Shown here: positions 33,081 to 41,719 of the stretch, piece after piece
Layout of the letters: every line of letters starts with the position of its first letter
Numbering within the stretch: position 1 is the stretch's first letter
Source: Leifsonia tongyongensis
Lineage (GTDB): Bacteria > Actinomycetota > Actinomycetes > Actinomycetales > Microbacteriaceae
Reading direction: 5' to 3'
Length of the DNA stretch: 64,000 nt
Assembly (NCBI RefSeq): GCF_010686705.1
Contig: NZ_JAAGWY010000001.1
Coordinates: forward strand, 744,001 to 808,000
Position numbers and translations under genes: made by a program
Notes under the pieces: generated by a model
What the model saw: the letters and a program-made list of their open reading frames with translations, nothing else
The model's database searches: none
Told to the model about the DNA's origin: nothing

Positions 33081-33128
33081 AGACACGCCGAGCTCTGGCT
33101 GGCTCGGTTCAGGATTTGAGCGAACGAT

Positions 33129-35243
33129 TCACTCACCCAGAACCCTGCTGCCCCATGGCTCGAGCACGAGTTCAGTGCCGGCGCCCAGCTGTTCACCGGA
33201 GACGCGGTCCGTCACAGTCACCGGGACCGCCAGATTCGCAGGCTGGCCGCTCCAGTTGTGGATGAACCACGTGCGACGTGCATCCGGAGTCGTGCCGGAC
33301 GCGAACGTCACCGCTTCGCTCGCGGTCGTCGTCCACGCGTGGGCGACAGTCTCGGGGACCGCGAAACGCACGATGTCCGCCGCCAGTGGCGGGTTGGGCA
33401 CCGTTCCGACATAGGAGATGCGCCCCCGCCCGAAGACCGTGGAGGTGATCGCCGGAAAGCGACCGAATTCGGGGTGATCGTAGCCGGCCAGGATGTCGGC
33501 GCCGTCGGGCACGAGCCCGTCCGCCCATCCGGTCGCGGCGGCCCCCTCGCTGAGCGCCAGCCCGTGGCCTTCGCCCTCACCCTGCCGCACCCGAACGACG
33601 CTGTTGAGATTCGAGTACTCGTCGTACCAGACGCCGGCGGCCTGATCGAGGAAGGCGGGCGCAACCACATTGCGCGCACGGGCCTCATGGTCGCCATAGC
33701 CGGTCCGGGTGCCGATGATGAGGTGGCCTCCGGCGCTTGCGTAATCCTTCAGGAATTCGAGCTGGTCGTCGGATGCGATGTAGAGGGCGGGAGCGATGAG
33801 CACAGGATGCGCCTGCGCTGCGGCCTCTGCTCCGAGTGCGACGAACTGTTCAGTGTGGAAGATGCGCGCCTGTGCGCCGGCATCGATGACACCTCGGTAG
33901 AACGCATCGAAGATGTGCTGGTAAGACTGACGATCTGGCACGTTGTTCGCGTCGTGGAGCGGGGCCGAGAATTCGAGCGCCCATTTGCTGTCCACCGAGT
34001 GGAGCAGCGCGACGTCGGAGTCGGGCTCGTAGCCGTCCAGGCTGTTTCCGATGGCCTTGAGAGCGGCTCCGATTTGAGCGATCTCGCGATACACGCGCCC
34101 CGGTCGCTGACTGTGAGGGAGAACGCCGCCCCAGTAGGTCTCCGTTCCGAAGTGGAGGGTGTGCCAGTGCCAGTATTCGACCATCGCGGCCCCCCGCGAG
34201 ATGAGCGCCATTGTCGCCTGCGTCAGCTGGCCGGGATACGGCGGAAGGTTCTGATCGTGGGCGCCGACCGATTGCGCGTTCGTCTCCGTGACCAGGAAGC
34301 GGGACTGCTTGCTCGAGTAGATCCGGTCGGCCTGGCGGAACAGTCCCCAGACACCTGTCGTGGTCCACGGCTGGATCGGCGCGAGTTCCGTGCCGCGGGC
34401 GAGGTGGTCTTGCGTTCCGTAGTACACGTTGCCGGCGGTGATATCGAGACCAGCAGCGAGCGTTCCATCGTCGAGCGCCGGGCGCGGGTAGGCGATGCAG
34501 GTGGTGACGAACTGGTCGGATCGGCTGTACTGGCGAACGATCGACGCCTGCCACTCGATGAACTCGGTGGTGAGCGATGCCTGGTAACGCCGCCAGGCCA
34601 GGTCGTACTGGGGAAGGGTGTTGCCGTCGGGGCGCCAGAGTTCGGACCAGTCTCCGATGCGGTGCGACCAGTAGGTGAGACCCCACTCTCGGTTGAGGGT
34701 CTCGACGTCGCCGTACGTGCCCTTGAGACGGGTGATGAAGCGGTCGAACGATCCGCGGTTGTGTATGAGGTGGAGACCGGGTTCGTTGTCGACCTGGTAC
34801 CCGATCACAGCTGGATGGTCGGCGTAGCGGGACACCACGGCGCGAATGATCCGTTCCGCGTGGAACAGGAACGCCGGGTGTGAGAAGTCGACCTCCTGTC
34901 GCGCACCCCAGGGAACGCGCCTTCCGGTCGCGCTTTCCGCAGCGATTTCCGGGTAGCTCTTCTGGAGCCACGGCGGAACGGCGTAGGTCGGCGTGCCGAG
35001 GATCACACCGATTCCTCGCGCGTGCGCACCGTCGAGCACAGGCTGCAGCCAGTCGAGACTGAATTCACCGTCGGCCGGCTCCCAGGTGGACCAGACCGAT
35101 TCGCCGACCCGGATGACCGTGAACCCGGCCTCGGCCATGAGGTCGAGGTCGACCTCTGTGCGATCGGACAACTGGTATTCGGCATAGTAGGCGGCTCCGA
35201 AGCGGATGCCGGCGGGTTCGAACGGGATCGGGGTTGCCTTCAT
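33129..35243 (-). CDS. Glycoside hydrolase family 42 beta-galactosidase
   Basis: The 704-residue intracellular protein has the GH42 barrel (IRFGAAYYAEYQ, TVIRVGESVWSTWEP) with acid/base Glu154 in QVDNEPGLH and nucleophile Glu320 in FLVTETNAQS. A trimerisation domain (about 400-620; GGHLIIGTRTGYGDHEARAR) and a small C-terminal beta domain complete it. It lacks the cysteine zinc cluster present in its paralogue at 37665-39698, so the two represent different GH42 subtypes. AAAGGAG lies 11 bases before ATG 35243. It diverges from the oxidoreductase gene across a GTTAGCGGTAAC operator. Confidence 0.93.
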   Translation of the reverse strand: MKATPIPFEPAGIRFGAAYYAEYQLSDRTEVDLDLMAEAGFTVIRVGESVWSTWEPADGEFSLDWLQPVLDGAHARGIGVILGTPTYAVPPWLQKSYPEIAAESATGRRVPWGARQEVDFSHPAFLFHAERIIRAVVSRYADHPAVIGYQVDNEPGLHLIHNRGSFDRFITRLKGTYGDVETLNREWGLTYWSHRIGDWSELWRPDGNTLPQYDLAWRRYQASLTTEFIEWQASIVRQYSRSDQFVTTCIAYPRPALDDGTLAAGLDITAGNVYYGTQDHLARGTELAPIQPWTTTGVWGLFRQADRIYSSKQSRFLVTETNAQSVGAHDQNLPPYPGQLTQATMALISRGAAMVEYWHWHTLHFGTETYWGGVLPHSQRPGRVYREIAQIGAALKAIGNSLDGYEPDSDVALLHSVDSKWALEFSAPLHDANNVPDRQSYQHIFDAFYRGVIDAGAQARIFHTEQFVALGAEAAAQAHPVLIAPALYIASDDQLEFLKDYASAGGHLIIGTRTGYGDHEARARNVVAPAFLDQAAGVWYDEYSNLNSVVRVRQGEGEGHGLALSEGAAATGWADGLVPDGADILAGYDHPEFGRFPAITSTVFGRGRISYVGTVPNPPLAADIVRFAVPETVAHAWTTTASEAVTFASGTTPDARRTWFIHNWSGQPANLAVPVTVTDRVSGEQLGAGTELVLEPWGSRVLGE

Positions 35244-35269
35244 CGCAGATGTGCTCCTTTTGTGGCAAA

Positions 35270-35281
35270 GTTAGCGGTAAC
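35270..35281. promoter_or_regulatory. LacI-type operator GTTAGCGGTAAC
   Basis: This 12-bp near-palindrome (one mismatch) lies between the divergent GH42 and oxidoreductase genes. It differs by one base from the perfect GTTAGCGCTAAC at 43191-43202, which precedes the sugar ABC operon. Both are assigned to the LacI regulator at 43244-44281. Confidence 0.65.
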
Positions 35282-35351
35282 TCGCTGCTCAGCGACTTTA
35301 CGGGAGCTACGTTTTCGGCGCAACTATGGCGCGCCACGAAGGGAAGCACGC

Positions 35352-36440
35352 ATGGATCGACCGGTACGAATCGGCATCATCGGCGGCGGCCAGCGCACGC
35401 GGGCGTACTTCACCGCCGCAGCCAGCTCATCGACCCTGGGCATCACGTCGGCGCTCGTGCGCAGCGACAAGAGCGCCGAGGACCTCACCCGGCGATGGGG
35501 AGTGGATGCGACCACGGATGCGGAGGAATTCTTCGCACGTGCGCTCGACTATGTCATCGTCTGCGTCAGCCGCGACGCAGCCCCCGAGTTCATCCAGCGC
35601 GCGGTATCCGCGGGGATCCCGGTGCTGAGCGAGACCCCGCCGGCTGCCGACCTTGCCGGGCTCGTGTCCCTCTACTCCTCACTCGGAACAGCCGCGGTCC
35701 AGGTCGCGGAACAGTACCGGTTCCAGCCGCACCACGCAGCCCGACTCGCCATCGCCCGCAGCGGCTTGATCGGCAAGCCACTCCACGCCCGCCTCTCGAC
35801 GGCGCACGACTATCACGCCATGAGTCTCGGCAGGGCCATCCTCGATCTCGGGTTCAGGGAAGCCGAGATCACTGCCACGTCCCTCGTCGACGAGGTCGTG
35901 GCCACGCTGGGCTTCGATGGGTGGTCGGATGAGACAACACCGAAGACGACGGCTCGCGTGACCGCGCGGATGCGATTCGACGGCGGCGCCGTGATCGACT
36001 ATGACTTCAGCGACGAGCAGTACTTCTCGCCGCTGCGCTCGCGCCACCTCTCCGTCCGCGGGGTCAGGGGTGAGATCATCGACGACACCGTGCGGCATCT
36101 GGCCGGTCCCGAGGAGCCCGTGATCGAGACGATCACGCGGAGTGAGACCGGCGTCGACGGAGACCTGGAGGGCCGGTTTCTTCGCGGATTGACCCTCGGC
36201 GGCGAATTCGTCTACCGCAATACGCTCGCACCGGGTCGGCTGTCCGACGACGAGATAGCAATCGGCACTGTCCTCCACAAGATGGCCGACTACGCTGCAG
36301 GCGGCGCGCCGTTCTACGGACTGGGCGACGCCTGCCACGACCACTATCTCGGCCTTCTGATGCATGAGGCCGTGAGGACCGGCAAGCCGGTCCTCACGAC
36401 GCCGCAGCCCTGGCACCGCGAAGGAAGTGCCTTCTCCTGA
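35352..36440 (+). CDS. Gfo/Idh/MocA family oxidoreductase
   Basis: The 362-residue protein starts RIGIIGGGQRTRAYFTAAA, a Rossmann NAD(P)-binding motif. SETPPAADLAGL replaces the family's usual EKP, so the conserved catalytic-site lysine is not obvious (ETPPA). It then has AEQYRFQPHHAARLAIA and a C-terminal beta-sheet domain with DYDFSDEQYFSPLR. The family oxidises or isomerises sugars and sugar derivatives. GAAGGGAAG precedes ATG 35352; the open frame continues upstream over the GH42 start but is not used. It shares its promoter region with GH42, so it may process a galactose- or glycoside-derived product. Confidence 0.88.
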   Translation: MDRPVRIGIIGGGQRTRAYFTAAASSSTLGITSALVRSDKSAEDLTRRWGVDATTDAEEFFARALDYVIVCVSRDAAPEFIQRAVSAGIPVLSETPPAADLAGLVSLYSSLGTAAVQVAEQYRFQPHHAARLAIARSGLIGKPLHARLSTAHDYHAMSLGRAILDLGFREAEITATSLVDEVVATLGFDGWSDETTPKTTARVTARMRFDGGAVIDYDFSDEQYFSPLRSRHLSVRGVRGEIIDDTVRHLAGPEEPVIETITRSETGVDGDLEGRFLRGLTLGGEFVYRNTLAPGRLSDDEIAIGTVLHKMADYAAGGAPFYGLGDACHDHYLGLLMHEAVRTGKPVLTTPQPWHREGSAFS

Positions 36441-36453
36441 TCTCGTAAAGGCG

Positions 36454-37662
36454 CTACGCGAGCCTGCCCGCCTGCCTGGCGAACGACGCCTGTTCTTCGT
36501 CATAGGCCGGCGGTGCAGGATCCACCCACTCGACCAGCCGCCGTTTGATCATGAACGCGAAATGAGCGTTGCCGAGGGGGGTGTAGTGACCAGCCCAGAA
36601 GCGATCCGTATACGCATCCGGAGAAAGAGCGAAGTCGCGATAGTCGTCGGCGTGAAGCTGGAGCGCGTCGATGACCGGTATGCCCAACTGCGTGAGCGCT
36701 TCGACGAACGATTGATCCGTCCGAACACCCGTGGATATGTAGCGCGCGACCTCCTCGGCAGGATAGGTGAGAGCGACGAGAAGGCGCTTGCCGGCTGCTT
36801 GCAGCTCGCCCTTCAGCGAAGCCAGGATCAATTCCGTGGCCCTGAACGCCGCCCCCTCCCACAGGGCATGGGCGGTCTCCCTGGGCGCCGTATCAGGTCT
36901 GAAATCGATGCTGAGAGCGCGCGCGAGATCCTCATGCTCGGCGAGATAGCGGTAATCACCGGATTGGTCGGCGATCAGCTTCTGCGCCACGAAATCGTGT
37001 CCGAAGGCGTCGATCAGGAAATCCGTATCGCACAGGTTGTACAAAGAGTCCGGAGTCGGGCAGATGTTCTCCTGCGGGACGAGTGCCGCCGTCGCCGGAT
37101 CGATCCGGACGTGTCGCCATGGATTCGCGTGAAACATGCTCGTCGTCAATGACCGGTCGTAGTCGCGCCACCAGCGGCCGAGTCTGAGCAACCGGTAGGC
37201 ATCCACGTTGCGGTAGTGATCGTCAAGGTAGATGTTGAGGACGATATACGGTGCAGCCGCCGCGGATGCTTCAGCCCGCCTCATCCGCTCGACCGCTTGA
37301 TAGACCCCGAATCCCCCCACACCGAAGTTGCGGATGGGTTCTCCGATGTGGGCGGCCAGGACCTCCTGCCAGGTTTCGCCGTCGCTGACCTGGTGGCATT
37401 GCGTGAAACTGTCGCCATAGGTATTGATTCGCGTCGGACGGTCAGCATGGTTGACCTGCAACCGTTCGCCGAACTCGCCATAGCGATACTCACTCAGGGC
37501 ACCATCGATGTTGTCGGGTACCAGTGAATCGTGGGGAAGGTACCCGAGGGCGGAATCGAATTGCGCCCATGATGGCGCCTGCGGATCGAGAAACCGGTCT
37601 ATCTCTGCCCGTTCAAGAGTGGCATCGGTGAAGAAGGCGACCTCTGCGGCTGTCGAACCCAC
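36454..37662 (-). CDS. SGNH-hydrolase-like protein in a galactosidase operon
   Basis: The 402-residue protein has a block I motif INTYGDSFTQCHQV with Ser85, an Asn in NFGVGGFGVYQ (block III-like), and a C-terminal DRFWAGHYTPLGNAHFA that can supply the Asp/His pair. This fits an SGNH/GDSL-type esterase or an AlgX/DltD-like relative. No signal peptide or membrane segment is apparent. GTG 37662 follows AGGAAGGA and is two bases after the GH42 gene upstream, so the two are co-transcribed. A deacylase for acylated galactosides is the simplest idea, but the family is not firmly identified. Confidence 0.7.
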   Translation of the reverse strand: MGSTAAEVAFFTDATLERAEIDRFLDPQAPSWAQFDSALGYLPHDSLVPDNIDGALSEYRYGEFGERLQVNHADRPTRINTYGDSFTQCHQVSDGETWQEVLAAHIGEPIRNFGVGGFGVYQAVERMRRAEASAAAAPYIVLNIYLDDHYRNVDAYRLLRLGRWWRDYDRSLTTSMFHANPWRHVRIDPATAALVPQENICPTPDSLYNLCDTDFLIDAFGHDFVAQKLIADQSGDYRYLAEHEDLARALSIDFRPDTAPRETAHALWEGAAFRATELILASLKGELQAAGKRLLVALTYPAEEVARYISTGVRTDQSFVEALTQLGIPVIDALQLHADDYRDFALSPDAYTDRFWAGHYTPLGNAHFAFMIKRRLVEWVDPAPPAYDEEQASFARQAGRLA

Positions 37663-37664
37663 GG

Positions 37665-39698
37665 TCAGTTCCTTCCTGTCAACGCAGGTTCGAGCTCATC
37701 CGCTTGGGCCGCCGGCGAATCGTCGGGCACAACGATCGAGACCCCGAACGGCGGCAATGCGACGCCCGCCACCGGTTCACCGGAAAGCAGGTCTGTGCCA
37801 GAGGATGACGTGTGAACGTCGCCTCCCCCGTGGTTGATTGAAATGACCACGTCGCCCCTCGTGACAACCTCAAGGCCCGGCACGGCTCGATTCGCTGGGA
37901 TGCCGGCTTCCTCGAGCAGGTGCTCGAGGAGCGCTGCGCGCGCACTTCGCTCCGGAAGCGTAGCGGCGTACCAGGCGACACCCCGGCCGGTCTCGTTCCG
38001 TGTCAAGGCGGGCCATCCGGCGAGTGAACCTCCCGAAAAGCTTGCCTGCACTTCGGCTCCGTGCGTGTGGACGTACTCACTCCACAACTCCGCGTCGGCC
38101 GGCCCTGTAATCGGGCCCGTCAGTCCCAATCGTGGGCCATCCCCTTCGCCTCGCGTGCCGGACGGGACGAGCGGGGCGAATTCTTCGATGGAGACACCGA
38201 GAGTGTTCTGCAGCGCTCCCAAATATCCGCCCGGAGCTATCCGGGTCGATTCGTCGACGATCCCGGTCTGATAGGTGACGAAGAGATGTCCGCCGCCCTG
38301 GACATACGAATCGAAGGTCGCGGCAGCTGTTTCGGTTAGGACGAAAAGGCTGGGCACCACCACGAGCCGGTAGGCGGACAGATCCTGGTCCGACCGCACG
38401 AAGTCGACACTGACGTTGAGTTCGAACAGCTCTCGGTACCACGAGAAGATCCCATCGGAGTACGACAGTTGAGCGGGCAGGGCTTCCTGCTCGATGGCCC
38501 ACCAGCTGTCCCAGTCGACGACGATGGCGACGTCTGCGTGGACCCGGGTGCCTTGCACTCGTTCCAGCGCTGCGAGCTCGCCGCCGAGCTGACTTACCTC
38601 GGCCCACACCCGCGACGTGTCGCCAGAGTGGGGAAGCATCCCGGTAAGGAACCTCTCGGCGCCGAAAACGGATTGCCTCCATTGGAAGTAGAGGATGCCG
38701 TCTGCTCCGTGGGCAAGGGCCTGATACGACCAGGCACGCATCTGTCCAGGCGATTTCGGCCGGTTGGGGTGGCCCCAGCTCACGGCGCTAGCCGCCTGCT
38801 CCATGAGCAGCCAGGGCTGCCCGCCTCCGAGCGACCGCATGAGGTCGTGGCTCATTGCTGCGCGCGCCGGGGAGTCAGGGCTGTCCGGCTCGGGATAGCT
38901 GTCGTAGGAGACGATGTCGACTTCGGAGGCCCAATCCCAGTAGCTCACCAGCTTGGTGAAGCCGAGGAAGTTGGTGGTCACGGGGACTCCTGGGCAGATT
39001 TCGCGAAGGATTGCGACTTCGACTCGGAAGCACTCGAGGAGTTCATTCGAACTGAACCGGTCGAAGTCCAGGAGCTGCGCGGGGTTACGGAAAGTCGGCG
39101 CGGAGCGCGGCGGATAGATCTCCTCGAAGCTGCCGTAGATCTGGGACCAGAAGGTGGTTCCCCACGCTTCATTGAGTCGTTCGATGGTGCCGTACTTCTT
39201 TGTCAGCCATTCCCTGAAGGCCTGAGCCGACACATCGCAATAGCACCGGCCCACATGGCAGCCGTATTCATTGTTGACGTGCCAGAGGCGAAGGCCCGGG
39301 TGGTCGCCGTAGCGTCGTGCGATGGCAGTCACCAGGCGCGCAGCATAGCGGCGATAGATCGGCGAACTGGGGCAATAGTGCTGGCGGCTGCCCGGATGCA
39401 AACGCACGCCATCCTCCGTCACCGGCAGCATTTCCGGATGCGCGTGCGTGAGCCAGGGCGGCGGTGAAGCTGTTGCCGTGGCGAGGTCGATCGCGATGCC
39501 GGCATCCGTGAGTGCGGCGATCACCTCATCCAGCCATTCGAAGTCGAATTCGCCGTCTCGCGGCTCGATTCGAGACCATGCGAAGACGCCCACAGTGGCC
39601 AGGTTGATGCCGCCCTCTTTCATGAGCCGGACATCGTCACCCCAGGTGGCGGGCTCCCATTGTTCGGGGTTGTAGTCCCCGCCGAACCAAATCACCAA
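37665..39698 (-). CDS. Glycoside hydrolase family 42 beta-galactosidase (zinc-cluster subtype)
   Basis: The 677-residue enzyme has the textbook start WFGGDYNPEQW, acid/base Glu144 in HVNNEYGCH, nucleophile Glu300 in WLLMEQAASAVSW, and a cysteine cluster (C109, C147, C152, C154 in CHVGRCYCD) that binds zinc in family members. The trimerisation and C-terminal beta domains follow (GGGHLFVTYQTGIVDESTRI). The start is TTG 39698 or GTG 39695; GAGAGG lies just upstream. It sits directly behind the CUT1 permease genes and should hydrolyse imported beta-galactosides. Confidence 0.95.
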   Translation of the reverse strand: MVIWFGGDYNPEQWEPATWGDDVRLMKEGGINLATVGVFAWSRIEPRDGEFDFEWLDEVIAALTDAGIAIDLATATASPPPWLTHAHPEMLPVTEDGVRLHPGSRQHYCPSSPIYRRYAARLVTAIARRYGDHPGLRLWHVNNEYGCHVGRCYCDVSAQAFREWLTKKYGTIERLNEAWGTTFWSQIYGSFEEIYPPRSAPTFRNPAQLLDFDRFSSNELLECFRVEVAILREICPGVPVTTNFLGFTKLVSYWDWASEVDIVSYDSYPEPDSPDSPARAAMSHDLMRSLGGGQPWLLMEQAASAVSWGHPNRPKSPGQMRAWSYQALAHGADGILYFQWRQSVFGAERFLTGMLPHSGDTSRVWAEVSQLGGELAALERVQGTRVHADVAIVVDWDSWWAIEQEALPAQLSYSDGIFSWYRELFELNVSVDFVRSDQDLSAYRLVVVPSLFVLTETAAATFDSYVQGGGHLFVTYQTGIVDESTRIAPGGYLGALQNTLGVSIEEFAPLVPSGTRGEGDGPRLGLTGPITGPADAELWSEYVHTHGAEVQASFSGGSLAGWPALTRNETGRGVAWYAATLPERSARAALLEHLLEEAGIPANRAVPGLEVVTRGDVVISINHGGGDVHTSSSGTDLLSGEPVAGVALPPFGVSIVVPDDSPAAQADELEPALTGRN

Positions 39699-39771
39699 TG
39701 TGGCCTCTCAATCATGTGTCTGTCCGTTTCGTGATGTTCGTTTACGTGTTCGTGCGTGCGCTGCCGCAACG

Positions 39772-40692
39772 TCATCCTTTGACGCCGCCTGTGACCAGCC
39801 CTGTGCGCCAGTACCTCTGCAAGAAGAGGAAGGCGATGATCAGGGGGACCACCGAGACCAGAGATCCGGTGATCACCGTGGAGAACAGGACCTTCGCCCC
39901 TCCGCCGGCGGCGCTGGCGGCCTGGAGCTGGGCGAGCCCGACCGTCAAGGGATACAGGTCGGACGAGTTCAGCATGATCAACGGGAGGAAGTAGTTGTTC
40001 CAGGTTGCGACCAGTGAGAAGAGGAACACGGTGATGATCCCGGGTCCCAGAAGCCGAAACCCGATCTGCCAGAAGATCCGGAGTTCGCCTGCACCGTCGA
40101 CTCGAGCAGCCTCGATGAGCGAATCGGGTATGGCGTCAGCGGCGTACACCCGCATGAGGAACACGCCGAACGGACTGACGAGCGATGGCAGGATCACGGC
40201 CCAGGGCGTATTGGTGATGCCTGCGCTGCTGAACAACAGGTAGGTGGGAATGGCGAGCGCGGTGAGCGGAATCATGACGGCTCCGAGCGTCACGCTGAAC
40301 AGGAGCTTCTCGCCCGGAAAGTCGTATTTCGCGAACGCGTACCCGGCCATCGTCGCGAAGAGGGACGCCCCGATAGCGCTCACCCCTGCGTAGACGATCG
40401 TGTTGATCAGCCAGTGGATGTAGACGCCGTTCTGAGAAGTGAAGAGCGCCGCCAGATTGTCGATGAGGCTGAATCGGTGGCCGAACCAGAGTCCGAACGT
40501 AGCGAACAAGTCCGAGTTGTCCTTGGTTGAGGCGGCCACCAGCCACAGGAGCGGGACCACGAAATAGAGTCCGCAGATCCACATGACCACCGACAGCGGC
40601 GAGTTGCGCCGCTTCTCCGGGTCGAAGTGTTTCTGTGAGCGCTTCGGCCTGGCCTCGGCGCGGACTTCGGGCTCGTTGATGATGGTGGCCAT
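39772..40692 (-). CDS. Sugar ABC transporter permease, MalG type (CUT1)
   Basis: The 306-residue inner-membrane protein has six predicted segments (first PLSVVMWICGLYFVVPLLWLV) and the EAA motif EAARVDGAGELRIFWQIGFR that docks the ATPase. A long frame runs further upstream in the neighbouring gene, but GAGGGAGG before ATG 40692 and a one-base TGATG overlap with the preceding permease fix the start. No ATPase gene is present in the locus; such transporters often use a shared MsiK-type ATPase encoded elsewhere. Confidence 0.93.
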   Translation of the reverse strand: MATIINEPEVRAEARPKRSQKHFDPEKRRNSPLSVVMWICGLYFVVPLLWLVAASTKDNSDLFATFGLWFGHRFSLIDNLAALFTSQNGVYIHWLINTIVYAGVSAIGASLFATMAGYAFAKYDFPGEKLLFSVTLGAVMIPLTALAIPTYLLFSSAGITNTPWAVILPSLVSPFGVFLMRVYAADAIPDSLIEAARVDGAGELRIFWQIGFRLLGPGIITVFLFSLVATWNNYFLPLIMLNSSDLYPLTVGLAQLQAASAAGGGAKVLFSTVITGSLVSVVPLIIAFLFLQRYWRTGLVTGGVKG

Positions 40693-41639
40693 CACAGTGC
40701 CTCCCTCTTCCGGGTCGACAGCTGAACGACATACGAGATCACCATGATCACGAAGCCGAGAACGAACGCGATCGCCGCCGCATAGTTGGTGTTCTGATTG
40801 ACGAACGCGACGTTGTACGCGTAGTAGTTCGGCGTGTACGAGGAGTTGATGGCATCCGGTGCGATGTTGTGCAACAGGCTCGGCTCGTTGAAGAGCTGAA
40901 ATGAACCGATGATCGAGAAGATGATGGTCAACAGCAGCGCCGGTCGGATCGCCGGGACCTTGATGCTCCAGGCGATTCGGACGGCGCCCGCTCCGTCGAT
41001 CTCGGCCGCTTCGTAGAGTTCTGTAGGCACTGACCGGAGCGCTGCATACATGACGATCATGTTGTATCCGATGTACTCCCAGGTCACGATGTTCATGATC
41101 GAACCGAGCGCATTGTCCTGCGACAGCAGTTGGGGAGCGCTCAAGCCGAGCGCGTGGAAGACCTGGGCGATCGGGCCGAAGTCCGGCCCGTAAAGGTAGC
41201 CCCACATGAGAGTGGCAACCACGCTCGGTACGGCATATGGGATGAAGATCAGCAGTCGGAGCGCCTTGCTGCCTCGCACTCGCCCACTGTCGAGTGCAAG
41301 TGCGAAGAAGAGTGCGACGCCCAGCATGATCGGGACCTGGACGACCAGGAACCATGCCACCCTTCCGAGCCCCGCCAGGAAGTTCGGGTCGGCGAAGACG
41401 CTGACGAAATTGTCGACCCCGACGAAACTGGTTCCGCCCACGAGCCGCGTCTGGAAGAAGCTCAGGTAACCTGCGTACGCCAGCGGAACCACCAGCATGG
41501 TAATGAAGATCACGACGAAGGGTGCCACGAGCAGATAAGCAGCGATGTGCTGCTTGCGCTTGGTCGTACTGGGCTTCCGTGCCCGTTTACGCTGTGCCGG
41601 GCGACCTCTCCGAGGCGCGGCAATGGATGTCAAACTCAT
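40692..41639 (-). CDS. Sugar ABC transporter permease, MalF type (CUT1)
   Basis: The 315-residue permease has a basic N-terminus (RRGRPAQRKRARK), six predicted membrane segments and EAA motif EAAEIDGAGAVRIAWSIKVP. An in-frame GTG further up (41690) falls inside the hairpin after the binding-protein gene, so ATG 41639, with AAGGGA upstream, is preferred. It partners the MalG-like permease and the lipoprotein encoded upstream. Confidence 0.92.
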   Translation of the reverse strand: MSLTSIAAPRRGRPAQRKRARKPSTTKRKQHIAAYLLVAPFVVIFITMLVVPLAYAGYLSFFQTRLVGGTSFVGVDNFVSVFADPNFLAGLGRVAWFLVVQVPIMLGVALFFALALDSGRVRGSKALRLLIFIPYAVPSVVATLMWGYLYGPDFGPIAQVFHALGLSAPQLLSQDNALGSIMNIVTWEYIGYNMIVMYAALRSVPTELYEAAEIDGAGAVRIAWSIKVPAIRPALLLTIIFSIIGSFQLFNEPSLLHNIAPDAINSSYTPNYYAYNVAFVNQNTNYAAAIAFVLGFVIMVISYVVQLSTRKREAL

Positions 41640-41660
41640 CCGATTCTCAATCCCTTCGTC

Positions 41661-41697
41661 GTCGACGGTGGGCGACGACACGTCGCCCACCGTCGAC
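41661..41697 (-). terminator. 16-bp perfect hairpin between binding-protein and permease genes
   Basis: GTCGACGGTGGGCGAC (41661-41676) and its exact complement (41682-41697) enclose a 5-base loop. Placed after the binding-protein stop and before the permease start, it probably halts part of transcription or protects the upstream mRNA, giving excess binding protein, as in many ABC operons. Confidence 0.7.
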
Positions 41698-41719
41698 AGT
41701 GACTAGCTGAAGGTGGCTT

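Noticed and set aside
33258-34883. 541-codon plus-strand frame opposite GH42
   Set aside because: The complementary strand encodes a clear GH42 enzyme with catalytic residues; no known domain in the antisense product.
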